Of a DNA stretch of 64,000 nucleotides, positions 39,484-47,303 are shown piece by piece. Source of the DNA: CAVQJU01 sp963755195. Lineage in GTDB: Bacteria; Acidobacteriota; Vicinamibacteria; Vicinamibacterales; CAVVIG01. Under the pieces are notes generated by a model. That model saw nothing but the letters and a program-made list of their open reading frames with translations. It was not told the DNA's origin and did not search any database. Within the stretch, counting starts at the first letter, position 1. Each line of letters starts with the position of its first letter. The stretch covers positions 372,001 through 436,000 of the forward strand of contig CAVWIZ010000004.1 of assembly GCA_963755195.1 (NCBI GenBank). Reading direction: 5' to 3'. Position numbers and translations under genes: made by a program.

Positions 39484-39519
39484 GCCCCGTGTCTCTTCTC
39501 GGACGAAAAGACACGGGGC
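39484..39519. terminator. terminator-like hairpin after the molybdenum hydroxylase
   Basis: Perfect 11-bp inverted repeat GCCCCGTGTCT ... AGACACGGGGC with a 14-nt loop, just beyond the stop (39531-39533) of the large subunit gene on the leftward strand. There is only a loose T-rich tract after it on that strand. Confidence 0.6.
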
Positions 39520-39530
39520 CGAACACGGCG

Positions 39531-41794
39531 TTAGTCCCAGCGGTAGCCCGCCGCATTGAGCGGCACCGACCGGATGCGAGCGCCCGTCGCGGCGAACATG
39601 GCGTTGGTGATCGCCGGAATCGCCGGCGGCAAGGCCGGCTCGCCGAGCCCGGTCGGGTCGAAGTCGGTCTGTCAGGAACTTCACCTCGATCGACGACGGG
39701 CATGTGCGTCATGCGCGTCGGCTGATAGTTGTTGAAGTTGCGCTGCACGACGCGGCCCTTGTCGATCGTGATCTCCCACGCCATCATGTGGCTCATCGCT
39801 TCGACAAACGCGCCCTGCGACGATGTTGATCGACTCGCTCGGGTTGACGATCTGGCGGCCGATGTCGATCGCGGCCCAGGCCTTGTTGACGTTGAGCTTC
39901 TTGTCGTCGCCCACCGTGACTTCGACGACGTAGGCGACGTAGCCGGAGTGCGCGTACTGGAAGGCCACGCCCTTGCCCGTGCCCTTCGGCAGCTTGCTGC
40001 GGTTGTTCCAGTCCGACATGTCGCGCACGGCTTCGAGGACGCCGCGCGCGCGCGCCGCGTTGAAGGCCTGAGGCGGCGCCTCGCCGGTCGGGCTGTTGAG
40101 CATGTCGATCCGGTACTGCAGCGGATCCTTTCCGGCCGCGACGGCGACTTCGTCGATGAACCCCTGCATCACGAACGAGACGCCGTTGGTGCCCGGCGCG
40201 CGCAGCGCGCCCGTCGGGATGTCGAACGGCGTGACGGGCGCGGAGTTCACCGTGAAGTTCGCGACGAACCCACGCGGGAATTCGCCGGCCGGAACGACCG
40301 ACGCCGTGCTTGCGACGAAATCGCGGAACGCGACGAGCTTGCCCGACGCGTCGATCCCGGCTTTGAAGTAGTGGAAGCCGCCGGGGCGATACTGATCGTG
40401 GGCGATGTCGTCTTCACGCGTCCACAACAGCTTCACCGGCACGCTCGGCTGCCCGGCCTTCGCCCGCTCTTCCGTGACGACTCGCGCGATCTTGCCAACC
40501 TCGATGTCGTAGTCGCTGTTCAGACGACGACCGAAGCCGCCGCCGGCCCGCACCAGGTGCATGGTGACCTTGTCGGGCGTGATGCCGGCGCCAAGCGCCG
40601 GATTCGCGAGGCTCGGAATCTGGCTGCACGACCAGATCTCCAGCGTGCCGTCCGACTTGTAGTGCGCAGTCGAGTTCTGCGGCTCGAGCGGTGCGTGCGA
40701 GAGCAGCGGGAACGTGTACTCCGCCTCGATGACCTTGGCGGCGTTCCTGAACGCCGCCTCGACGTCACCGACCGCGGCTCCGCCGCGCCCGCCGGGAGGT
40801 GGCGGCGTGCGACGCCTGCGCTGACAGCTGCTTGGCCTGCTCCGCGTACCCGACGCTGCTCTGCGTCGCCACACGGCCTTCGTCCCACACCACTTTCAGC
40901 GTGCGGCGCGCGTTGTTCGCCAGCCACCAGTTGTCCGCCACGATCGCCACGCCCGACGCCAGCGAGTTGGCGCCTTGCCCGGCGACCGCGTCGACGATGA
41001 ACGCGTGTTTGATGCCCGGGCAGCCGCTTCACCTCGTCGAGATTGGCGCTCATCGCCTTGCCGCCGAACACCGGACACTTCTCGAACACGGCGGAGAGCA
41101 TGCCCGCCGGCTCGACATCGACGCTGAATGACGGCTTGCCGGTCACGATGGCGAGGTTGTCCACGCCCTTGATCGGCTTGCCGATGATCTTGAAGTTCTT
41201 CGGATCTTTGTAGGCGGCCTTGACCGCCTCGACGGTTGGAGGCGTCATGGATGCGACACGCGAGGCGAGCGACGCATAGGTGGCCGTTCGCCTGGACGCG
41301 GCGTGCGTCACCACTCCGCTGCCCGTCGTCAGCTCGGTCGCCGGCACGTTCCACTGCTGCGCGGCGGCGGTGACCATCATCAGGCGGCCGGCGGCGCCGA
41401 CCTGCCGCATCGGATCGTAGTTGGTCGGAATCGCACGGCTGCCGCCTTCGAACTGCGGTCCGTACTTCGGATTCAGATCGGCCTGCTGGATCTTGACCTG
41501 GCTCCAGTCGATGTCGAACTCGTCGGCGATGATCTGCGGCAGCGCCGTCCTGATGCCCTGTCCCGTCTCGGGGTTCTTGGCGAGGATCGTGAAGGTATTG
41601 TCCGGATGAACGGTGATGTAGGTGGCCGGCGCGAGCGACCACGTCGACGGCGGGGGGCCGCCACGGCCTTCCTGCGCGAGCGCGGGCGCGTACATGCCGA
41701 TGATCACGCCGCCGCCGGCAAGGGCGGTCACCTGAAGGAACTGAGCGACGATCGAGCTGGTCGTCTTTGCTGTCTTTGATGTCGTCTTTTTCAT
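39531..41794 (-). CDS. xanthine dehydrogenase-family molybdopterin subunit, IorB-like (frameshifted)
   Basis: Large subunit of a two-subunit molybdenum hydroxylase, about 754 residues, exported by a hydrophobic signal (SSIVAQFLQVTALAGGGVII). The IorB-type organisation is visible: 'ITVHPDNTFTILAKNPETGQ', 'VFEKCPVFGGKAMSANLDEV', 'HAPLEPQNSTAHYKSDGTLE', 'LVRAGGGFGRRLNSDYDIEV', 'GALRAPGTNGVSFVMQGFID' and 'GYVAYVVEVTVGDDKKLNVN', ending GEPALPP and SVPLNAAGYRWD. It should oxidise aldehydes or N-heterocycles at a Mo-cytosine-dinucleotide site. Frame changes occur near 41025, 40800, 39820, 39700 and 39650. It begins 3 bp after the 2Fe-2S subunit. A cytochrome partner would usually be needed; candidates are elsewhere in the window. 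Confidence 0.88.
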
Positions 41795-41796
41795 GG

Positions 41797-42261
41797 CTAC
41801 GCCCTCCGCCCGCCGTTGGCCGCGAGGTGAATGGCTTCCTTGATTCTCAGGTAGGTTCCGCAACGGCAGACGTTGCCGTTCATCGCCGTGTCGATCTGCG
41901 CGTCGGTCGGCTTCGCGATTCTGACCAGAAGGGCCGCCGCCGTCAGGATCTGGCCGGCCTGACAGTATCCGCACTGCGGCACGTCGAGTTCCTGCCAGGC
42001 GCGCTGCAGCGGATGCGTTCCGTCGGCGGACAACCCTTCGATGGTGGTCACCTTTTTCGTGCCGACGGTTGACAGCTGCGTCTGGCACGACCGGACGGGG
42101 TCGCCGTCCAGCTGCACGGTGCAGGCGCCGCATTGGCCGATTCCGCAGCCGAACTTCGTCCCCTTCAAGTGGAGGCTGTCCCGCAAGACCCAGAGCAAGG
42201 GCATTTCGGCGGGCATGTCCACCGTATGCGTTTGACCGTTGACGACCAGCGAGTACGCCAT
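41797..42261 (-). CDS. 2Fe-2S subunit of the molybdenum hydroxylase (IorA-like)
   Basis: Intact 154-residue ferredoxin-like subunit. The plant-type cluster motif is CGIGQCGACTVQLDG with a later Cys (VRSCQTQ); the helical second cluster is CGYCQAGQ and 'NGNVCRCGTYLRI'. This is the standard small subunit (IorA/CoxS type) that passes electrons from the Mo site to the acceptor. It is immediately upstream of the large subunit (3-bp gap), so the two are co-translated. The FAD subunit of the classic three-part enzymes is missing, as in IorAB. Confidence 0.95.
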   Translation of the reverse strand: MAYSLVVNGQTHTVDMPAEMPLLWVLRDSLHLKGTKFGCGIGQCGACTVQLDGDPVRSCQTQLSTVGTKKVTTIEGLSADGTHPLQRAWQELDVPQCGYCQAGQILTAAALLVRIAKPTDAQIDTAMNGNVCRCGTYLRIKEAIHLAANGGRRA

Positions 42262-42363
42262 GGCGCTATTCCTCCCTAACGGAGATGTCTCAATCCTGAC
42301 AACGAAACGGTAAGTGTTAATTCTTGGGTCGAGCGCCCGCTAAATCAAGAAGAATCTGACGGG

Positions 42364-42977
42364 TTATCGGGGCGGGGCGGCCAACACGAAATTGTCGAGT
42401 GAACCTTCGTCGGGGCCTGTCACATATTCCCCGCGTATCTCGAGGCGCGTCGGCGCCGCCAGCACACTGTCGATCTGGGCCTGGGTGGCGCGCCTGTTCC
42501 AGTTCCACGTCCACCCCTCGCTTTCCGACAGCTGGACTGAAAAATCGGTCCAATCGGTCCCGGGAGCCGTCCGAAACCGGTAGCTGAGGCGTCCCGCCGC
42601 CCCCACAATCACGACGTCGTCGTCGATCAGGCTGATTATCGCGCCTGACTGCTTGAGACTGTAGCTGAGGGTGCCGTTCACCGCGGCGGGCAGTTGCTGC
42701 AGCACGGCGGCCGGAGCACGAAAGTACCAGGTTTCGCCCAGGGCTTCATCGACCCCGGTGATGCAACCGCCGGGGTGACCGCCCGCTCAAGCGCGAAGAT
42801 CGGCTCGGCCGCCTCGGTGTCTCCGCTGACGCGCCAGCCTTGAGCCGATTCCGTGAAGTCGTGGCGAACCAGTGTCGGGCCCGTGCGCGATTGCGCATCG
42901 GCAAGGCCGAGCGCAAAGAGGCTGAGCGGCAACGCACAGGCCATCGCCGCCCGAAGCCGTCCTCGACCTGGCGTCAC
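42364..42977 (-). CDS. exported laminin-B-like carbohydrate/matrix-binding protein (one frameshift)
   Basis: About 204 residues. The GTG at 42977 overlaps the upstream TGA (GTGA) and gives a signal peptide (TPGRGRLRAAMACALPLSLF ... LADAQ). The body resembles the laminin B (IV type A) domain: 'LVRHDFTESAQGWRVSGDTE', 'LQQLPAAVNGTLSYSLKQSG', 'LSYRFRTAPGTDWTDFSVQL', 'PTRLEIRGEYVTGPDEGSLD'. Such domains bind extracellular glycans or proteins. One surplus base near 42775 is corrected to reach GGCITGVDEALGETWYF. It is translationally coupled to the carboxymuconolactone-decarboxylase-like gene. Confidence 0.7.
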
Positions 42978-43642
42978 CGCTTGAGCGCTGGCAGCAGCGC
43001 CGGACGCGTCGGCGGAAGGTGCTGATCCGCCGCGTTCATCATCGTGCCCACGATGAAGTAATCGCCCATGAGCGCGATGCTCTCGATCGTCCGCTGACGT
43101 CCGAACGACTCGATCATCTTGGCCCACAGGTCGCTGCTGACTCTGTGCTCGCGAAAGAGGGCGCGGAAAAATCGGATCAGCGTCGCGTCTTTCTCGGCCA
43201 GGCCCTTCGCCTCGTCCACCGGCCGGTCGTACTTGACGACGTCGATGACCGATTGTTCCAGTCCGGCGCGTAGACCTGCGGGCTCGTGCGCGGACCACTC
43301 GTACTGCTGGTCGATCTCCCTCGCCGTAATCAGGACGATGAGCTGGAAATATCTGGCGCCGAGGGGGAAGTCGTCGCCGCGCGGCACGCCCAGATACCGT
43401 CCCAGCGGGCCAAGGCCCTCGCCGATTTTCGGGCTGTATGACGTGATGTGCCCGGGGCCCGGGCCCGGCGCGGCCGGGTTCGTCCTGGCGTCCAGGAGGC
43501 GCTGGCCTTCGGCATCCAGATCGTTCCTGGTCACCGGCGGCAAGCGCGAAAGCGTCACCGGATTGATGTCCGGAGGCAGTGTCTGGGCAGCGGCGACGGC
43601 CGGAAGCATGGCGACGAGCAGCATCGAAAGTCGGATACCCAT
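42974..43642 (-). CDS. exported carboxymuconolactone decarboxylase (AhpD)-like protein
   Basis: A 222-residue exported protein (LSMLLVAMLPAVAAAQ). The CMD/AhpD-like segment is 'ITAREIDQQYEWSAHEPAGL' followed by 'LEQSVIDVVKYDRPVDEAKG', which fits the family, although the CxxC of AhpD peroxidases is not seen. It may therefore be a lyase or binding protein rather than a peroxidase. ATG 43642 follows a GGGGGG ribosome site; an ATG at 43663 is possible but lies in a repeat. The end overlaps the laminin-B-like gene by 4 nt. Confidence 0.75.
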   Translation of the reverse strand: MGIRLSMLLVAMLPAVAAAQTLPPDINPVTLSRLPPVTRNDLDAEGQRLLDARTNPAAPGPGPGHITSYSPKIGEGLGPLGRYLGVPRGDDFPLGARYFQLIVLITAREIDQQYEWSAHEPAGLRAGLEQSVIDVVKYDRPVDEAKGLAEKDATLIRFFRALFREHRVSSDLWAKMIESFGRQRTIESIALMGDYFIVGTMMNAADQHLPPTRPALLPALKR

Positions 43643-43652
43643 GAACCCCCCA

Positions 43653-43710
43653 AGAAAGTTCAAAGTGCAAAGTCTAAGGTGGAAAGTAAGTGGAAAGTAG
43701 GGGAAAAGTA
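43653..43710 (+). repeat. AAAGT-rich short-repeat tract, copy A
   Basis: 'GAAAGTTCAAAGTGCAAAGT' then TCTAAGGTGGAAAGTAAGTGGAAAGTAGGGG; built of AAAGTNC heptamers. Related tracts occur at 39451-39480, 49979-50010 (reverse orientation), 52705-52770, 54544-54593 and, degraded, 60107-60150. Here it overlaps the leader of the leftward gene 42974-43642. Confidence 0.6.
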
Positions 43711-43894
43711 GCGGGCCGCGAGCGATCTACTAAACGCTGCGGCGTCACACATTACCGATCGGTCCTCGCGCCGGCGATCACGACCGCAAAGAAACTCGTG
43801 CTCGAGTTGAGCGATGGCCGGCCATGGCCGTGCCGGTGACGTGCGGCCAGCCGTCCCGACCCGCGGAAGTGGATCCCCTCTAACTATAACTAAT

Positions 43895-44086
43895 GTTGTC
43901 TATCCGCACTTCGATGCGCCTGGCGGCAGCAAGCGCATGCATCGGACCAACCATCACACCTACAAGCCGGCGTACGTGGGACGCGTCCGCGCCGACGGGC
44001 AGTTCGACATCCTCTGGCGATCGCGAGAACTCGTCGAGCCTCAGGCTTTCAGCCCGTACCTCAGAGCAGCTGGCGGCGCGAACTGA
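43895..44086 (+). pseudogene. C-terminal remnant of a urea-type ABC substrate-binding protein
   Basis: The reading 'MHRTNHHTYKPAYVGRVRAD' followed by GQFDILWRSRELVEPQAFSPYL closely follows the C-terminus of UrtA-type urea/amide-binding proteins (consensus NHH-KP-IG-V-ADGQF-V-W ... P-PYL). Only about 60 residues survive; no start, signal peptide or transporter genes are near, and the sequence upstream is unrelated. It ends at TGA 44084-44086, close to the convergent serine hydrolase gene. A gene remnant. Confidence 0.55.
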
Positions 44087-44111
44087 AGAAGAGGTGCCGA
44101 CGCTGGAAGGA

Positions 44112-45566
44112 CTACTTCACCAGATTGAGGTACGCATCGATCCCGCTCTCACGAAAAGCTATTTCCGGCCGGCCGTTGCGATCGACCGACAAAATGAGGT
44201 GAGCGTCAGTGCCCTTGAGAACGTGCTCACGAACGCTCTCCGGCGACAATGAATATTTCTGGTCCCGTATCTGCGCGGACAACCGATCGCCCTCTCGCGC
44301 AATCGTCACCTTGAAATCGCCCAGCTGCCAGGCTCCCACGTAGCCGTCGAACACCTTTGGATCGACAGCGATCTCTTTGTGTTCGTGTTCAGGCAGCCCC
44401 AGCAGAATCCTGAGGAGTTGAGTGGCCAGTTTGGGCGCGTTGGACGAGTCTGAATTGGTCAGCACCACGACGCCGGCTCTCGCGTCCGGCGCCATCCAGA
44501 TCATGGTGCTGGTTCCCTGCTGCGACCCGCCGTGACCGACAATCTTTACGTCTTCCACCGCTCCAAATTGCCACCCCAGCCCGTACGCCAACCTGCCGAG
44601 CCCGTCCGACGGCATGGGCTGAGTCCACATCGTGTCTCGCGTGGCGCTCTTGAGCAGGCGGTTATTCATGATCGCCGCCTCGAATCGCGCCATGTCTGGC
44701 GCGGACGAGAGCCAGCCCCCGCCGGGAACTTTGTAACTGGCATCCAGAAATTCCGCGTTCATCACGGCGCCGGTTTTGTCTTTTGAGTAGAAGCGCGTGC
44801 GAAGCGGCACGATAGCGAAGCGCTCGTCTGGACGCGTTTGCAGCATGCCAGCCGGAATGAGAACAGTCTCGCGCACGGCGTCCGCGTAGTTTTGGCCGGA
44901 TGCTCCTTCAATGGCGCATCCGGCCACCGTGTAGCCCTGGGTGGAGTAGTTGAAGTGCGTCCCAGGCTGCGCCACCAGGGGATCGTTCGCGAAGAACTTC
45001 ATCCCGCCCTCGATCCCATTGTCGAAGTGACGGGTGTTGCCCACCTCGGGATCGGATTGGGATACGGAGTAGGGCTGTTCAGGTACGTTGTAGGAGCGGA
45101 TCCCGCCAAGGTTTCCCAAGAGCTGCCGTGTGGTGACAGGCCACGGCTTCTGCGGGAATGCCGGGCAGTACTTCTGCACCGGTGAATCCAGATCCAGCCT
45201 GCCGTGTTCCCACAGCGCCATGGCGGCAGTTGCCGTGAGCGGTTTCGAGATCGAGCCAAGGCGGTACAGCGTGTTGGATGTCGCAGGAACGGAGTTCTCC
45301 AGATCGGCCATGCCGAAGCCCGCTGACCACACCAATTCTCTATCCTGCACAACAGCCGCAGAGACGCCAGGCGTCTGGCTTTCCGTCATGAACTTTGAAA
45401 TGGCGTTCTCGATCTTGGCTTGCTTCTCGGCGGCAAGCTTTCCGGTCTGAGCTGCTGTGCCATCCGCTACTAGCAGAGACGCAAGAAGCCACGCACACGT
45501 TGCCGCGACGGCTCTACCTATCTGGTGCCGCAGTCCGGCCTCAATGCAGTGTGCCTTTTGACTCAT
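44112..45566 (-). CDS. exported class C beta-lactamase-like serine hydrolase
   Basis: Intact 484-residue exported protein of the beta-lactamase/transpeptidase-like family (class C / EstB / PBP4* type). Catalytic SxxK is SISK in 'YRLGSISKPLTATAAMALWE' near residue 105; the YxN-like motif is YST in HFNYSTQGYTVAG; the third motif is HGGSQQG, where KTG would be in lactamases. The C-terminal 100 residues form a DUF3471-like domain ('VFDGYVGAWQLGDFKVTIAR'). The missing KTG and YSN point to an esterase or D-aminopeptidase rather than antibiotic resistance (inference from the family). Signal peptide: VAATCAWLLASLLVADGTAA. Confidence 0.88.
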   Translation of the reverse strand: MSQKAHCIEAGLRHQIGRAVAATCAWLLASLLVADGTAAQTGKLAAEKQAKIENAISKFMTESQTPGVSAAVVQDRELVWSAGFGMADLENSVPATSNTLYRLGSISKPLTATAAMALWEHGRLDLDSPVQKYCPAFPQKPWPVTTRQLLGNLGGIRSYNVPEQPYSVSQSDPEVGNTRHFDNGIEGGMKFFANDPLVAQPGTHFNYSTQGYTVAGCAIEGASGQNYADAVRETVLIPAGMLQTRPDERFAIVPLRTRFYSKDKTGAVMNAEFLDASYKVPGGGWLSSAPDMARFEAAIMNNRLLKSATRDTMWTQPMPSDGLGRLAYGLGWQFGAVEDVKIVGHGGSQQGTSTMIWMAPDARAGVVVLTNSDSSNAPKLATQLLRILLGLPEHEHKEIAVDPKVFDGYVGAWQLGDFKVTIAREGDRLSAQIRDQKYSLSPESVREHVLKGTDAHLILSVDRNGRPEIAFRESGIDAYLNLVK

Positions 45567-46423
45567 GTCTCACTCCGCCGCTGTCGCGGTGTCTCCGACC
45601 AACGCCACGCTACGCCATTCTTCCGCTGCCATCGGCGCGCGTCAAGCGCTCTCATGACAGCTGAATCGTTACGCCGTTCCAGCGTCACCGCTGCGGTCGA
45701 ACTCGGTGCTACGGCCACAACTACGCCGCCCGCTCGCGGACCAGTGCCAGCACCTGCGCCCAGGTCTCGGGCCGCGCGGTCACATGGAGGCCGACCCTGC
45801 AAGGCGAGGCTGACCGCCTGCACGATGGCCGCATCCACCGGGGTGGGCGTCCGGAGGGACTGGGCCTGCTGAACGTGTCCGACTCGCGAGGCGCTGCAGT
45901 TGAGAGGTCGCGGCGAGATCTACCGACGGGTCGACGGCGGCCAGTCCCACCGCCGCCAAGGCGTGGCCGGACACGAGTCGCCTTGAAACCCTCAGCTTCT
46001 TGCTCGATGCGCTTCTCGAAGGCCGTCTTGAGACCTAGACGGCAGCGGTCATCACAGCGCCACTCGAGAAGAGGCTGGCCAATACCGTCGCCAAGAAATT
46101 CATGCGGCTATCCTGACGGCTTCGGGCCGACCACTCGTCGCTGCCACGCTCCGATGCAGCGTACTGCGACTCGGTTAACCCGGAGCGCCGGAAGTGCCGT
46201 TTGACGAATGCAAGCTCCCGAGTAGTCGCGAAGTGGGGACCGATTGGCGACGGTCGTTACCAAGCGTACAGTTTCTCCAGCAAGGCCACCAGCCTGCCAT
46301 GTGCCATCCCGCGCCTCGGCTTGACCAGGCCGATTTGATGCTAGTGACTCGTGTATTCTGGCCGTCCGCGGTTAAATGCGGCCGTCCGCCGGTGGTGGAC
46401 GTCTGAACAATCCGGAGGTCGAA
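45567..46423. other. 857-bp region without a supported gene; possible degraded leftward frame
   Basis: No gene meets the standard here. On the minus strand, joining three frames gives a possible protein starting at 46103: MNFLATVLASLFSSGAVMTA, then 'LKTAFEKRIEQEAEGFKATR', then 'VDAAIVQAVSLALQGR' and 'HVTARPETWAQVLALVRER', ending at 45721. It has a membrane helix followed by a charged helix, but no family could be named and at least two frame changes are needed. The rest shows nothing: no repeats, RNA or promoter signature apart from the GGAGG site of the next gene. Confidence 0.3.
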
Positions 46424-47089
46424 GTGACGAGCTGGCGATGCCGCTGCGCACTCATTGCGTGCTTTTTTCTAACTCTTCCAGCCGCTCTAAGATCGCAGCG
46501 GCCTGCCGGCGCCGTACGCCAGGAGCGGGAGCAGGCGGCCCGCGAAGTGCCACAGCTGGCCGAGCTGCTCGCGCTCAAGCCCGGGATGATCGTGGCCGAC
46601 GTTGGCGCAGGAGGCGGCGCGATGTCGGTGGTCATGGCGAAGTGGCTGGGGCCGGGGGGACGCGTGTACGCCACGGATATTCGAGCCGAGCAGCTCGCCG
46701 AGATCAGAGCAGCCGTCAAGGAGAACGCGCTGTCGAATATGGTGGTGCTGGAAGGCGCCGAGGCTTCGGCGAACCTTCCCAGCGAATGTTGTGACGCGAT
46801 CTTCTTGCGCGACGTCTACCACCATTTGACGCGCCCGGACGAGTTCAATGCCAGCCTGCTGGCCGCGCTCAAACCGAACGGCCGCCTCGCGATCATGGAT
46901 TTCACGCCCGAACAGGGCTCGAGCACCCCGGCGGGTGTGCCGAGCGATCGAGGCGGTCACGGCATTCCAGCTCCGGTCCTCCTAGCTGAGGTCATGCGCG
47001 CAGGCTTCCGACATCTCAGGACGATGCCGCGCTGGCCACCAGACGACGACCGGGACAGGTTGTTCTTGGTGATGTTAGAGAAGCCCTAG
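46424..47089 (+). CDS. exported class I SAM-dependent methyltransferase
   Basis: A 221-residue protein starting at GTG 46424, 5 nt after GGAGG (46414-46418). An N-terminal signal-like helix (CRCALIACFFLTLPAALRS) precedes a Rossmann methyltransferase fold: motif I 'MIVADVGAGGGAMSVVMAKW' near residue 55, acidic loop YATDIRAEQL, motif IV 'CDAIFLRDVYHHLTRPDEF', motif 'GRLAIMDFTPEQG'. Export of a SAM enzyme is unexpected, since SAM is cytoplasmic, but this class with a signal peptide recurs in Acidobacteria. It may be membrane-tethered with its domain in the cytoplasm. The substrate is unknown. Confidence 0.8.
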   Translation: MTSWRCRCALIACFFLTLPAALRSQRPAGAVRQEREQAAREVPQLAELLALKPGMIVADVGAGGGAMSVVMAKWLGPGGRVYATDIRAEQLAEIRAAVKENALSNMVVLEGAEASANLPSECCDAIFLRDVYHHLTRPDEFNASLLAALKPNGRLAIMDFTPEQGSSTPAGVPSDRGGHGIPAPVLLAEVMRAGFRHLRTMPRWPPDDDRDRLFLVMLEKP

Positions 47090-47303
47090 TGCCACGTCAG
47101 GCTGTGCGATGTCAAGGTGGTGAGGCCTACGGCTACGTCGTCAACAAAAAGATCCACCACCGTGGGCGGCCTGCACGTCGCCCGCAGGAAAGAGATCTGA
47201 CACAAGCCGGGCCAATAAACGCGGGAAAAGCATTGGTCGCCAGATCGGCGTCACCCAGGATTAATCCGGTCCGCGCGACAGTAACCGCTATACTTCCAGC
47301 CGT

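Noticed and set aside
44112..45566. Antibiotic-resistance beta-lactamase
   Set aside because: SxxK is present but the YSN and KTG motifs of class C lactamases are altered (YST, HGG) and a DUF3471-like tail is attached; an esterase/peptidase-type serine hydrolase is more likely.
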